64,000 bases of DNA, taken from contig NW_027478786.1 of the NCBI RefSeq assembly GCF_051014685.1, forward strand, positions 1 to 64,000. The letters are read 5' to 3'. Every line of letters starts with the position of its first letter. Position 1 is the first letter of the stretch. A model generated the notes under the pieces. That model did not search any database, had not been told where the DNA came from, and saw only the letters and a list, made by a program, of their open reading frames with translations. Positions 1 through 11,800 of this stretch are shown here, in pieces. The position numbers and the translations under genes are program-made. Origin of the DNA: Ptiloglossa arizonensis. Lineage: Eukaryota; Arthropoda; Insecta; Hymenoptera; Colletidae.

Positions 1-5
1 CAACA

Positions 6-180
6 GAACTGCGAAAATTTTGAGTTTCTCAAGCGTTGCTTACCTCCAAACTGCCATATCTCGCGAACGGATTGACCAATCCGCAAAATTTCTGTTGCAT
101 CTGAAAGCAGAAACTCGCCCGATTACAACGAAGTGCGTACTTTTCCCCTAGGCCGTTCTAGTTATTCGTTTCGAGCATCA
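6..180 (+). repeat. First complete 175 bp monomer, used to describe monomer anatomy
   Basis: Positions below are monomer coordinates, with 1 as the G of GAACTGCG. An A-tract AAAATTTT lies at 9-16. TTGAG-TTT-CTCAA (15-27) is a 5 bp hairpin-like dyad. Positions 29-36 are variable (GTTTCTT, GTTGCTT, GGTGCTT). The palindrome TCGCGA is at 56-61, the dyad CGGATTG-AC-CAATCCG at 63-78 and a second A-tract AAAATTT at 80-86. AGAAACTC at 104-111 is the reverse complement of GAGTTTCT at 17-24. A CENP-B-box-like site is near 113-128, the palindrome CCTAGG at 142-147, and a variable junction GAGCATCA or GAGCAACA ends the unit. A length of 175 bp is close to one nucleosome plus linker. This copy has CGAAGTG where most have CGGTATG. 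Confidence 0.9.
117..133 (-). other. CENP-B-box-like 17-mer, full core match
   Basis: On the minus strand the 17 bases read CTTCGTTGTAATCGGGC. The mammalian CENP-B box core is NTTCGNNNNANNCGGGN, so all nine fixed bases match. The same site in most other monomers reads ACCG instead of TTCG and so matches 7 of 9; the CACTATG variants match fewer. Only this one monomer in the window was found with the full match. It may be a chance product of two substitutions in a site that already resembles the box. No protein binding is shown by the sequence. Confidence 0.45.
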
Positions 181-3100
181 GAACTGCGAAAATTTTGAGT
201 TTCTCAAGCGTTTCTTACATCCAAACTGCCATATCTCGCGAACGGATTTACCAATCCGCAAAATTTCTGTTGCATCTGAAAGTAGAAACTCGCCCGATTA
301 CAACGGTATGCGTACTTTTCCCCTAGCCCGTTCTAGTTATTCGTTTCGAGCAACAGAACTGCGAAAATTTTGAGTTTCTCAAGCGTTTCTTACTTCCAAA
401 CTGCCATATCTCGCGAACGGATTGACCAATCCGCAAAATTTCTGTTGCATCTGAAAGTAGAAACTCGCCCGATTATAACACTATGCGTACTTTTCCCCTA
501 GGCCGTTCTAGTTATGCTTGTCGAGCATCAGAACTGCGAAAATTTTGAGTTTCTCGAGCGTTTCTTACCTCCAAACTGCCATATCTCGCGAACGGATTGA
601 CCAATCCGCAAAATTTCTGTTGCATCTGAAAGTAAAAACTCGCCCGATTATAACACTATGCGTACTTTTCCCCTAGGCCGTTCTAGTTATGCTTGTCGAG
701 CATCAGAACTGCGAAAATTTTGAGTTTCTCGAGCGTTTCTTACCTCCAAACTGCCATATCTCGCGAACGGATTGACCAATCCGCAAAATTTCTGTTGCAT
801 CTGAAAGTAGAAACACGCCCGATTGCAACGGTATGCGCACTTTTCCCCTAGGCTGTTCTAGTTATTCGTTTCGAGCATCAGAACTGCGAAAATTTTGCGT
901 TTCTCAAGCGTTTCTTACATCCAAACTGCCATATCTCGCGAACGGATTTACCAATCCGCAAAATTTCTGTTGCATCTGAAAGTAGAAACTCGCCCGATTA
1001 CAACGGTATGCGTACTTTTCCCCTAGCCCGTTCTAGTTATTCGTTTCGAGCAACAGAACTGCGAAAATTTTGAGTTTCTCAAGCGTTTCTTACTTCCAAA
1101 CTGCCATATCTCGCGAACGGATTGACCAATCCGCAAAATTTCTGTTGCATCTGAAAATAGAAATTCGCCCGATTACAACTGTATGCGTACTTTTCCCCTA
1201 GCCCGTTCTAGTTATTCGTTTCGACCAACAGAACTGCGAAAATTTTGAGTTTCTCAAGCGTTGCGTACCTCCAAACTGCCATATCTCGCGAACGGATTGA
1301 CCAATCCGCAAAATTTCTGTTGCATCTGAAAGTAGAAACTCGCCCGATTACAACACTATGCGTACTTTTCCCCTAGGCCGTTCTAGTTATGCTTGTCGAG
1401 CATCAGAACTGCGAAAATTTTGAGTTTCTCAAGCGTTTCTTACATCCAAACTGCCATATCTCGCGAACGGATTGACCAATCCGCAAAATTTCTGTTGCAT
1501 CTGAAAGTAGAAACACGCCCGATTGCAACGGTATGCGCACTTTTCCCCTAGGCCGTTCTAGTTATTCGTTTCGAGCATCAGAACTGCGAAAATTTTGAGT
1601 TTCTCAAGCGTTTCTTACTTCCAAACTGCCATATCTCGCGAACGGATTGACCAATCCGCAAAATTTCTGTTGCATCTGAAGGTAGAAACTCGCCCGATTA
1701 CAACGGTATGCGTACTTTTCCCCTAGGCCGTTCTAGTTATTCGTTTCGAGCATCAGAACTGCGAAAATTTGGAGTTTCTCAAGCGTTTCTCACCTACAAA
1801 CTGCCACATCTCGCGAACGGATTGTCCAATCCGCAAAATTTCTGATGCATCTGAAAGTAGAAACTCGCCCGATTACAACTGTATGCGTACTTTTCCCCTA
1901 GCCCGTTGTAGTTATTCGTTTCGAGCAACAGAACTGCGAAAATTTTGAGTTTCTCAAGCGTTGCTTACCTCCAAACTGCCATATCTCGCGAACGGATTGA
2001 CCAATCCGCACAATTTCTGTTGCATCTGAAAGTAGAAACTCGCCAGATTATAACACTATTCGTACTTTTCCCCTAGGCCGTTCTAGTTATTCGTTTCGAG
2101 CATCAGAACTGCGAAAATTTTGAGTTTCTCAAGCGTTTCTTACCTCCAAACTGCCATAACTCGCGAACGGATTGACCAATCCGCAAAATTTCTGTTGCAT
2201 CTGAAAGTAGAAACTCGCCCGATTACAACGGTATGCGTACTTTTCCCCTAGCCCGTTCTAGTTATTCGTTTCGGGCAACAGAACTGCGAAAATTTTGAGT
2301 TTTTCAAGCGTTGCTTACCCCCAAACTGCCATATCTCGCGAACGGATTGACCAATCCTCAAAATTTCTGTTGCATCTGAAAGTAGAAACTCGCCCGATTA
2401 CAACGGTGTGCGTACTTTTCCCCTAGCCCGTTCTAGTTATTCGTTTCGAGCAACAGAACTGCGAAAATTTTGAGTTTTTCAAGCGTTGCTTACCTCCAAA
2501 CTGCCATATCTCGCGAACGGATTAACCAATCCGCAAAATTTCTGTTGCATCTGAAAGTAGAAACTCGCCCGATTACAACACTATGCGTACTTTTCCCCTA
2601 GGCCGTTCTAGTTATTCGTTTCGAGCATCAGAACCGCGAAAATTTTGAGTTTCTCAAGCGTTTCTCACATACAAACTGCCACATCTCGCGAACGGATTGT
2701 CCAATCCGCAAAATTACTGATGCATCTGAAAGTAGAAACTCGCCCGATTACAACGGTATGCGTACTTTTCCCCTAGGCCGCCCTAGTTATTCGTTTCGAG
2801 CATCAGAACTGCAAAAATTTTGAGTTTCTCAAGCGTTTCTTACTTCCAAACTGCCATATCTCGCGAACGGATTGACCAATCCGCAAAATTTCTGTTGCAT
2901 CTGAAAGTAGAAACTCGCCCGATTACAACGGTATGCGTACTTTTCCCCTAGGCCGTTCTAGTTATTCGTTTCGAGCATCAGAACTGTGAAAATTTTGAGT
3001 TTCTCAAGCGTTTCTTACCTCCAAACTGCCATATCTCGGGAACGGATTGACCAATCCGCAAAATTTCTGTTGCATCTGAAAGTAGAAACTCGCCCGATTA

Positions 3101-4011
3101 CAACACTATGCGTACTTTTCCCCTAGGCCGTTCTAGTTATTCGTTTCGAGCATCAGAACTGCGAAAATTTTGAGTTTCTCAAGCGTTTCTTACTTCCAAA
3201 CTGCCATATCTCGCGAACGGATTGACCAATCCGCAAAATTTCTGTTGCATCTGAAAGTAGAAATTCGCCCGATTACAACGGTATGCGTACTTTTCCCCTA
3301 TGGCGTACTGGTTATTCGTTTCGAGCATCAGAATTGTGATAATTTTGAGTTTCTCAACCGTTTCTTACCTCCAAACTGCCATATCTCGCGAACGGATTGA
3401 CCAATCCGCAAAATTTCTGTTGCATCTGAAAGTAGAAACTCGCCCGATTACAACGGTGTGCGTACTTTTCCCCTAGGCCGTTCTAGTTATTCGTTTCGAG
3501 CATCAGAACTGCGAAAATTTTGAGTTTCTCAAGCGTTTCTTACCTCCAAACTGCCATATCTCGCGAACGGATTGTCCAATCCGCAAAATTTCTGTTGCAT
3601 CTGAAAGTAGAAACTAGCCCGATTACAACGGTATGCGTACTTCTCCCCTAGGCCGTTCTAGTTATTCGTCTCGAGCATCAGAACTGCGAAAATTTTGAGT
3701 TTCTCAAGCGTTTCTTATCTCCAAACTGCCATATCTCGCGAACGGATTGACCAATCCGCAAAATTTCTGTTGCATCGGAAAGTAGAAACTCGCCCGATTA
3801 CAACGGCATGCGTACTTTTCCCCTAGGTCGTCCTTGTTATTCGTTTCGAGCATCAGAACTGCGGAAATTTTGAGTTTCTCAAGCGTTTCTCACCTACAAA
3901 CTGCCACATCTCGCGAACGGATTGTCCAATCCGCGAAATTATTGATGCATCTGAAAGTAGAAACTCGCCCGATTACAACGGTATGCGTACTTTTCCCCTA
4001 GGCCGCCCTAG

Positions 4012-7000
4012 TTATTCATTTCGAGCATCAGAACTGTGAAAATTTTGAGTTTCTCAAGCGTTTCTCACCTACAAACTGCCACATCTCGCGAACGGATTGT
4101 CCAATCCGCAAAATTATTGATGCATCTGAAAGTAGAAACTCGCCCGATTACAACGGTATGCGTACTTTTCCCCTAGGCCGCCCTAGTTATTCATTTCGAG
4201 CATCAGAACCGCGAAAATTTTAAGTTTCTCAAGCGTTTCTTACCTCCAAACTGCCATATCTCGCGAACGGATTGACCAATCCGCGAAATTTCTGTTGCAT
4301 CTGAAAGTAGAAACTCGCCCGATTACAACGGTGTGCGTACTTTTCCCCTAGGCCGTTCTAGTTATTCTTTTCGAGCATCAGAACTGCGAAAATTTTGAGT
4401 TTCTCAAGCGTTTCTTACCTCCAAACTGCCATATCTCGCGAACGGATTGACCAATCCGCAAAATTTCTGTTGCATCTGAAAGTAGAAATTCGCCCGATTA
4501 CAACTGTATGCGTACTTTTCCCCTAGCCCGTTCGAGTTATTCGTTTCGAGCAACAGAACTGCGAAAATTTTGAGTTTCTCAAGCGGTGCTTACCTCCAAA
4601 CTGCCATATCTCGCGAACGGATTGACCAATCCGCAAAATTTCTGTTGCATCTGAAAGTAGAAGCTCGCCCGATTACAACGGTGTGCGTACTTTTCCCCTA
4701 GGCCGTTATTGTTATTCGTTTCGAGCATCAGAACCGCGAAAATTTTGAGTTTCTCAAGCGTTTCTTACCTCCAAACTGCCATATCTCGCGAACGGATTGA
4801 CCAATCCGCAAAATTTCTGTTGCATCTGAAAGTAGAAACTCGCCCGATTACAACGGTATGCGTACTTTTCCCCTAGGCCGTTCTAGTTATTCGTTTCGAG
4901 CATCAGAACTGCGAAAATTTTGAGTTTCTCAAGCGTTTCTCACATACAAACTGCCACATCTCGCGAACGGATTGTCCAATCCGCAAAATTTCAGATGCAT
5001 CTGAAAGTAGAAACTCGCCCGATTACAACGGTATGCGTACTTTGCCCCTAGACCGTTCTAGTTATGCTTGTCGAGCATCAGAACTGCGAAAATTTTGAGT
5101 TTCTCAAGCGTTTCTTACCTCCAAACTGCCATATCTCGCGAACGGATTGACCAATCCGCAAAATTTCTGTTGCATCTGAAAGTAGAAACTCGCCCGATTA
5201 CGACGGTATGCGTACTTTTCCCCTAGCCCGTTCTAGTTATTCGTTTCGAGCAACAGAACTGCGAAAATTTTGAGTTTCTCAAGCGTTGCTTACCTCCAAA
5301 CTGCCATATCTCGCGAACGGATTGACCAATCCGCAAAATTTCTGTTGCATCTGAAAGTAGAAGCTCGCCCGATTACAACGGTGTGCGTACCTTTCCCCTA
5401 GGCCGTTCTAGTTATGCTTGTCGAGCATCAGAACTGCGAAAATTTTGAGTTTCTCGAGCGTTTCTTACCTCCAAACTGCCACATCGCGCGAACGGATTGA
5501 CCAATCCGCAAAATTTCTGTTGCATCTGAAAGTAGAAACTCGCCCGATTACAACGGTGTGCGTACTTTTCCCCTAGGCCGTTCTAGTTATTCTTTTCGAG
5601 CATCAGAACTGCGAAAATTTTGAGTTTCTCAAGCGTTTCTTACCTCCAAACTGCCATATCTCGCGAACGGATTGACCAATCCGCAAAATTTCTGTTGCAT
5701 CTGAAAGTAGAAATTCGCCCGATTACAACTGTATGCGTACTTTTCCCCTAGCCCGTTCTAGTTATTCGTTTCGAGCATCAGAACTGCGAAAATTTTGAGT
5801 TTCTCAAGCGTTTCTTACCTCCAAACTGCCATATCTCGCGAACGGATTGACCAATCCGCAAAATTTCTGTTGCATCTGAAAGTAGAAACTCGCCCGATTA
5901 CAACGGTATGCGTACTTTTCCCCTAGGCCGCCCTAGTTATTCATTTCGAGCATCAGAACTGTGAAAATTTTGAGTTTCTCAAGCGTTTCTCACCTACAAA
6001 CTGCCACATCTCGCGAACGGATTGTCCAATCCGCAAAATTATTGATGCATCTGAAAGTAGAAACTCGCCCGATTACAACAGTATGCGTACTTTTCCCCTA
6101 GGCCGCCCTAGTTATTCATTTCGAGCATCAGAACCGCGAAAATTTTAAGTTTCTCAAGCGTTTCTTACCTCCAAACTGCCATATCTCGCGAACGGATTGA
6201 CCAATCCGCGAAATTTCTGTTGCATCTGAAAGTAGAAACTCGCCCGATTACAACGGTGTGCGTACTTTTCCCCTAGGCCGTTCTAGTTATTCTTTTCGAG
6301 CATCAGAACTGCGAAAATTTTGAGTTTCTCAAGCGTTTCTTACCTCCAAACTGCCATATCTCGCGAACGGATTGACCAATCCGCAAAATTTCTGTTGCAT
6401 CTGAAAGTAGAAATTCGCCCGATTACAACTGTATGCGTACTTTTCCCCTAGCCCGTTCGAGTTATTCGTTTCGAGCAACAGAACTGCGAAAATTTTGAGT
6501 TTCTCAAGCGGTGCTTACCTCCAAACTGCCATATCTCGCGAACGGATTGACCAATCCGCAAAATTTCTGTTGCATCTGAAAGTAGAAGCTCGCCCGATTA
6601 CAACGGTGTGCGTACTTTTCCCCTAGGCCGTTATTGTTATTCGTTTCGAGCATCAGAACCGCGAAAATTTTGAGTTTCTCAAGCGTTTCTTACCTCCAAA
6701 CTGCCATATCTCGCGAACGGATTGACCAATCCGCAAAATTTCTGTTGCATCTGAAAGTAGAAACTCGCCCGATTACAACGGTATGCGTACTTTTCCCCTA
6801 GGCCGTTCTAGTTATTCGTTTCGAGCATCAGAACTGCGAAAATTTTGAGTTTCTCAAGCGTTTCTCACATACAAACTGCCACATCTCGCGAACGGATTGT
6901 CCAATCCGCAAAATTTCAGATGCATCTGAAAGTAGAAACTCGCCCGATTACAACGGTATGCGTACTTTGCCCCTAGACCGTTCTAGTTATGCTTGTCGAG

Positions 7001-7697
7001 CATCAGAACTGCGAAAATTTTGAGTTTCTCAAGCGTTTCTTACCTCCAAACTGCCATATCTCGCGAACGGATTGACCAATCCGCAAAATTTCTGTTGCAT
7101 CTGAAAGTAGAAACTCGCCCGATTACGACGGTATGCGTACTTTTCCCCTAGCCCGTTCTAGTTATTCGTTTCGAGCAACAGAACTGCGAAAATTTTGAGT
7201 TTCTCAAGCGTTGCTTACCTCCAAACTGCCATATCTCGCGAACGGATTGACCAATCCGCAAAATTTCTGTTGCATCTGAAAGTAGAAGCTCGCCCGATTA
7301 CAACGGTGTGCGTACCTTTCCCCTAGGCCGTTCTAGTTATGCTTGTCGAGCATCAGAACTGCGAAAATTTTGAGTTTCTCGAGCGTTTCTTACCTCCAAA
7401 CTGCCACATCGCGCGAACGGATTGACCAATCCGCAAAATTTCTGTTGCATCTGAAAGTAGAAACTCGCCCGATTACAACGGTGTGCGTACTTTTCCCCTA
7501 GGCCGTTCTAGTTATTCTTTTCGAGCATCAGAACTGCGAAAATTTTGAGTTTCTCAAGCGTTTCTTACCTCCAAACTGCCATATCTCGCGAACGGATTGA
7601 CCAATCCGCAAAATTTCTGTTGCATCTGAAAGTAGAAATTCGCCCGATTACAACTGTATGCGTACTTTTCCCCTAGCCCGTTCTAGTTATTCGTTTC
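4012..7697 (+). repeat. 11-mer higher-order repeat, 1925 bp, two copies
   Basis: Monomers starting at 4031, 4206, 4381, 4556, 4731, 4906, 5081, 5256, 5431 and 5606 match those starting at 5956 to 7531 at an offset of exactly 1925 bp (11 x 175). Diagnostic shared variants are GAACCGCG with TTTTAAG (4206 and 6131), AAGCGGTGCT (4556 and 6481), CCCGTTCGAG, TCTCACATACA (4906 and 6831) and CACATCGCGCG (5431 and 7356). Similarity stops at both ends: 3856 differs from 5781, and 5781 from 7706. Few single-base differences were seen, for example CAACGG versus CAACAG near 4155 and 6080. Confidence 0.9.
4989..5006. repeat. 18 bp perfect palindrome variant inside a monomer
   Basis: TTTCAGATGCATCTGAAA is identical to its own reverse complement. 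The consensus monomer has TTTCTGTTGCATCTGAAA at this place and is not palindromic. The variant is found in eleven monomers, with the palindrome beginning at 4989, 6914, 8139, 13210, 15135, 18633, 20033, 23881, 25978, 32279 and 35080. All belong to the CACATACA/CACATC monomer type (CACATAGA at 25895). Spread is explained by HOR duplication from one origin. Confidence 0.92.
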
Positions 7698-8705
7698 GAG
7701 CAACAGAACTGCGAAAATTTTGAGTTTCTCAAGCGGTGCTTACCTCCAAACTGCCATATCTCGCGAACGGATTGACCAATCCGCAAAATTTCTGTTGCAT
7801 CTGAAAGTAGAAGCTCGCCCGATTACAACGGTGTGCGTACTTTTCCCCTAGGCCGTTATTGTTATTCGTTTCGAGCATCAGAACCGCGAAAATTTTGAGT
7901 TTCTCAAGCGTTTCTTACCTCCAAACTGCCATATCTCGCGAACGGATTGACCAATCCGCAAAATTTCTGTTGCATCTGAAAGTAGAAACTCGCCCGATTA
8001 CAACGGTATGCGTACTTTTCCCCTAGGCCGTTCTAGTTATTCGTTTCGAGCATCAGAACTGCGAAAATTTTGAGTTTCTCAAGCGTTTCTCACATACAAA
8101 CTGCCACATCTCGCGAACGGATTGTCCAATCCGCAAAATTTCAGATGCATCTGAAAGTAGAAACTCGCCCGATTACAACGGTATGCGTACTTTGCCCCTA
8201 GACCGTTCTAGTTATGCTTGTCGAGCATCAGAACTGCGAAAATTTTGAGTTTCTCAAGCGTTTCTTACCTCCAAACTGCCATATCTCGCGAACGGATTGA
8301 CCAATCCGCAAAATTTCTGTTGCATCTGAAAGTAGAAACTCGCCCGATTACGACGGTATGCGTACTTTTCCCCTAGCCCGTTCTAGTTATTCGTTTCGAG
8401 CAACAGAACTGCGAAAATTTTGAGTTTCTCAAGCGTTGCTTACCTCCAAACTGCCATATCTCGCGAACGGATTGACCAATCCGCAAAATTTCTGTTGCAT
8501 CTGAAAGTAGAAACTCGCCCGATTACAACGGTGTGCGTACCTTTCCCCTAGGCCGTTCTAGTTATGCTTGTCGAGCATCAGAACTGCGAAAATTTTGAGT
8601 TTCTCGAGCGTTTCTTACCTCCAAACTGCCACATCGCGCGAACGGATTGACCAATCCGCAAAATTTCTGTTGCATCTGAAAGTAGAAACTCGCCCGATTA
8701 CAACA
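6240..8705 (+). repeat. 7-mer higher-order repeat, 1225 bp, two copies
   Basis: Monomers at 6306, 6481, 6656, 6831, 7006, 7181 and 7356 recur in order at 7531, 7706, 7881, 8056, 8231, 8406 and 8581, an offset of 1225 bp (7 x 175). The first copy lies within the second copy of the 1925 bp 11-mer, so the 7-mer duplication came after or together with it. The order of marker variants is AAATTCG, GCGGTGCT, GAACCGC, CACATACA, plain, GTTGCTT, CTCGAGCG with CACATCGCGCG. Divergence begins in the tail of the last monomer (GTGTGCG at about 7480 versus CACTATG at about 8705). Confidence 0.9.
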
Positions 8706-8871
8706 CTATGCGTACTTTTCCCCTAGGCCGTTCTAGTTATTCGTTTCGAGCATCAGAACTGCGAAAATTTTGAGTTTCTCAAGCGTTTCTTACGTCCAAA
8801 CTGCCATATCTCGCGAACGGATTGACCAATCAGCAAAATTTCTGTTGCATCTGAAGGTCGAAACTCGCCCG

Positions 8872-11800
8872 ATTACAACGGTGTGCGTACTTTTCCCCTA
8901 GGCCGTTCTGGTTATGCTTTTCGAGCATCAGAACTGCGAAAATTTTGAGTTTCTCGAGCGTTTCGTACCTCCAAACTGCCATATCTCGCGAACGGATTGA
9001 CCAATCCGCAAAATTTCTGTTGCATCTGAAAGTAGATACTCGCCCGATTACAACGGTATGAGTACTTTTTCCCTAGGCCGTTCTAGTTATTCGTTTCGAG
9101 CATCAGAAATGTGAAAATTTTGAGTTTCTCAAGCGTTTCTTACCTCCAAACTGCCATATCTCGCGAACGGATAGACCAATCCGCAAAATTTCTGTTGCAT
9201 CTGAAAGTAGAAACTCGCCCAATTGAAACGGTATGTGTGCTTTTCCCCTGGGCCATTCTAGATATTCGTTTCGAGCATCAGAACTGTGCAAATTTTGAGT
9301 TTCTCAACCGTTTCTTACCTCCAAACTGCCATATCACGCGAACGGATTTTCCAATCCGCAAAATTTCTGTTGCATCTGAAAGTAGAAACTCGTCCGATTA
9401 CAACGGTATGCGTACTTTACCCTAGGCCGTCTAGTTATTCGTTTCGAGCACCAGAACTGTGAAAATTTTGAGTTTCTCAAGCGTTTCTTACTTCCAAACT
9501 GCCATATCTCGCGAACGGATTGACCAATCCGCAAAATTTCTGTTGCATCTGAAAGTAGAAACTCGCCCGATTACAACGGTGTGCGTACCTTTCCCCTAGG
9601 CCGTTCTAGTTATGCTTGTCGAGCATCAGAACTGCGAAAATTTTGAGTTTCTCGAGCGTTTCTTACCTCCAAACTGCCACATCGCGCGAACGGATTGACC
9701 AATCCGCAAAATTTCTGTTGCATCTGAAAGTAGAAACTCGCCCGATTACAACACTATGCGTACTTCTCCCCTAGGCCGTTCTAGTTATTCGTCTCGAGCA
9801 GCAGAACTGCGAAAATTTTGAGTTCCTCAAGCGTTTCTTATCTCCAAACTGCCATATCTCGCGAACGGATTGACCAATCCGCAAAATTTCTGTTGCATCT
9901 GAAGGTCGAAACTCGCCCGATTACAACGGTATGCGTACTTTTCCCCTAGGCCGTTCTAGTTATTCGTTTCGAGCATCAGAACTGCGAAAATTTTGAGTTT
10001 CTCAAGCGTTTCTTACCTCCAAACTGCCATATCTCGCGAACGGATTGACCAATCCGCAAAATTTCTGTTGCATCTGAAAGTAGAAACCCGCCCGATTACA
10101 ACGGTATGCGTACTTTTCCCCTAGGCCGTTCTAGTTATTCGTTTCGAGCATCAGAACTGCGAAAATTTTGAGTTTCTCAAGCGTTTCTTACTTCCAAACT
10201 GCCATATCTCGCGAACGGATTGACCAATCCGCAAAATTTCTGTTGCATCTGAAAGTAGAAATTCGCCCGATTACAACGGTATGCGTACTTTTCCCCTATG
10301 GCGTACTGGTTATTCGTTTCGAGCATCAGAATTGTGATAATTTTGAGTTTCTCAACCGTTTCTTACCTCCAAACTGCCATATCTCGCGAACGGATTGACC
10401 AATCCGCAAAATTTCTGTTGCATCTGAAAGTAGAAACTCGCCCGATTACAACGGTGTGCGTACTTTTCCCCTAGGCCGTTCTGGTTATGCTTTTCGAGCA
10501 TCAGAACTGCGAAAATTTTGAGTTTCTCGAGCGTTTCGTACCTCCAAACTGCCATATCTCGCGAACGGATTGACCAATCCGCAAAATTTCTGTTGCATCT
10601 GAAAGTAGATACTCGCCCGATTACAACGGTATGAGTACTTTTTCCCTAGGCCGTTCTAGTTATTCGTTTCGAGCATCAGAAATGTGAAAATTTTGAGTTT
10701 CTCAAGCGTTTCTTACCTCCAAACTGCCATATCTCGCGAACGGATAGACCAATCCGCAAAATTTCTGTTGCATCTGAAAGTAGAAACTCGCCCAATTGAA
10801 ACGGTATGTGTGCTTTTCCCCTGGGCCATTCTAGATATTCGTTTCGAGCATCAGAACTGTGCAAATTTTGAGTTTCTCAACCGTTTCTTACCTCCAAACT
10901 GCCATATCACGCGAACGGATTTTCCAATCCGCAAAATTTCTGTTGCATCTGAAAGTAGAAACTCGTCCGATTACAACGGTATGCGTACTTTACCCTAGGC
11001 CGTCTAGTTATTCGTTTCGAGCACCAGAACTGTGAAAATTTTGAGTTTCTCAAGCGTTTCTTACTTCCAAACTGCCATATCTCGCGAACGGATTGACCAA
11101 TCCGCAAAATTTCTGTTGCATCTGAAAGTAGAAACTCGCCCGATTACAACGGTGTGCGTACCTTTCCCCTAGGCCGTTCTAGTTATGCTTGTCGAGCATC
11201 AGAACTGCGAAAATTTTGAGTTTCTCGAGCGTTTCTTACCTCCAAACTGCCACATCGCGCGAACGGATTGACCAATCCGCAAAATTTCTGTTGCATCTGA
11301 AAGTAGAAACTCGCCCGATTACAACACTATGCGTACTTCTCCCCTAGGCCGTTCTAGTTATTCGTCTCGAGCAGCAGAACTGCGAAAATTTTGAGTTCCT
11401 CAAGCGTTTCTTATCTCCAAACTGCCATATCTCGCGAACGGATTGACCAATCCGCAAAATTTCTGTTGCATCTGAAGGTCGAAACTCGCCCGATTACAAC
11501 GGTATGCGTACTTTTCCCCTAGGCCGTTCTAGTTATTCGTTTCGAGCATCAGAACTGCGAAAATTTTGAGTTTCTCAAGCGTTTCTTACCTCCAAACTGC
11601 CATATCTCGCGAACGGATTGACCAATCCGCAAAATTTCTGTTGCATCTGAAAGTAGAAACCCGCCCGATTACAACGGTATGCGTACTTTTCCCCTAGGCC
11701 GTTCTAGTTATTCGTTTCGAGCATCAGAACTGCGAAAATTTTGAGTTTCTCAAGCGTTTCTTACTTCCAAACTGCCATATCTCGCGAACGGATTGACCAA

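Larger units (their letters stand above)
1..3900 (+). repeat. Left domain of mixed monomers, no long HOR
   Basis: About 22 monomers with many private substitutions and no block-sized local duplication. Exceptions are short: the two monomers at 181-530 match 881-1230 at a 700 bp offset, sharing CGGATTTACC in place of CGGATTGACC, and 531 and 706 share the GCTTGTCGAG and CTCGAGCG variants. The part at about 3100-3890 is collinear with 11670-12460, sharing CTATGGCGTACTGG, GCATCGGAAAG and GGTCGTCCTTG, then diverges in the monomer at 3856. Monomers at 1756, 2631 and 3856 carry GATGCATCTG forms that look like precursors of the palindromic variant found further right. Confidence 0.8.

Noticed and set aside
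6..180. Monomer built from two related half-units of about 87 bp
   Set aside because: The two A-tracts and the GAGTTTCT/AGAAACTC arms suggest internal symmetry, but the halves do not align beyond these short motifs.
3170..3400. Open reading frame of 76 codons, repeated at 10168, 11741, 17164 and 22062 (+)
   Set aside because: It begins with TTG inside the A-tract region and consists only of satellite sequence. Copies recur exactly at HOR offsets. With a 175 bp period the frame shifts each monomer, and the frame stays open only by chance for 1.3 monomers. No ribosome binding site, domain or codon pattern.
9103..9291. Minus-strand open reading frame of 62 codons, repeated at 10676, 16099, 20997, 30442, 33243 and 36394
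   Set aside because: It overlaps the plus-strand frame above within the same satellite monomers and has no independent support as a gene.
9111..9425. Open reading frame of 104 codons, repeated at 10684, 16107 and 21005, with shorter 79-codon forms at 30450, 33251 and 36402
   Set aside because: Pure satellite translation in monomers where stop codons were lost by substitution. Its near-identity between copies is due to HOR duplication of non-coding DNA, not to protein-level conservation.
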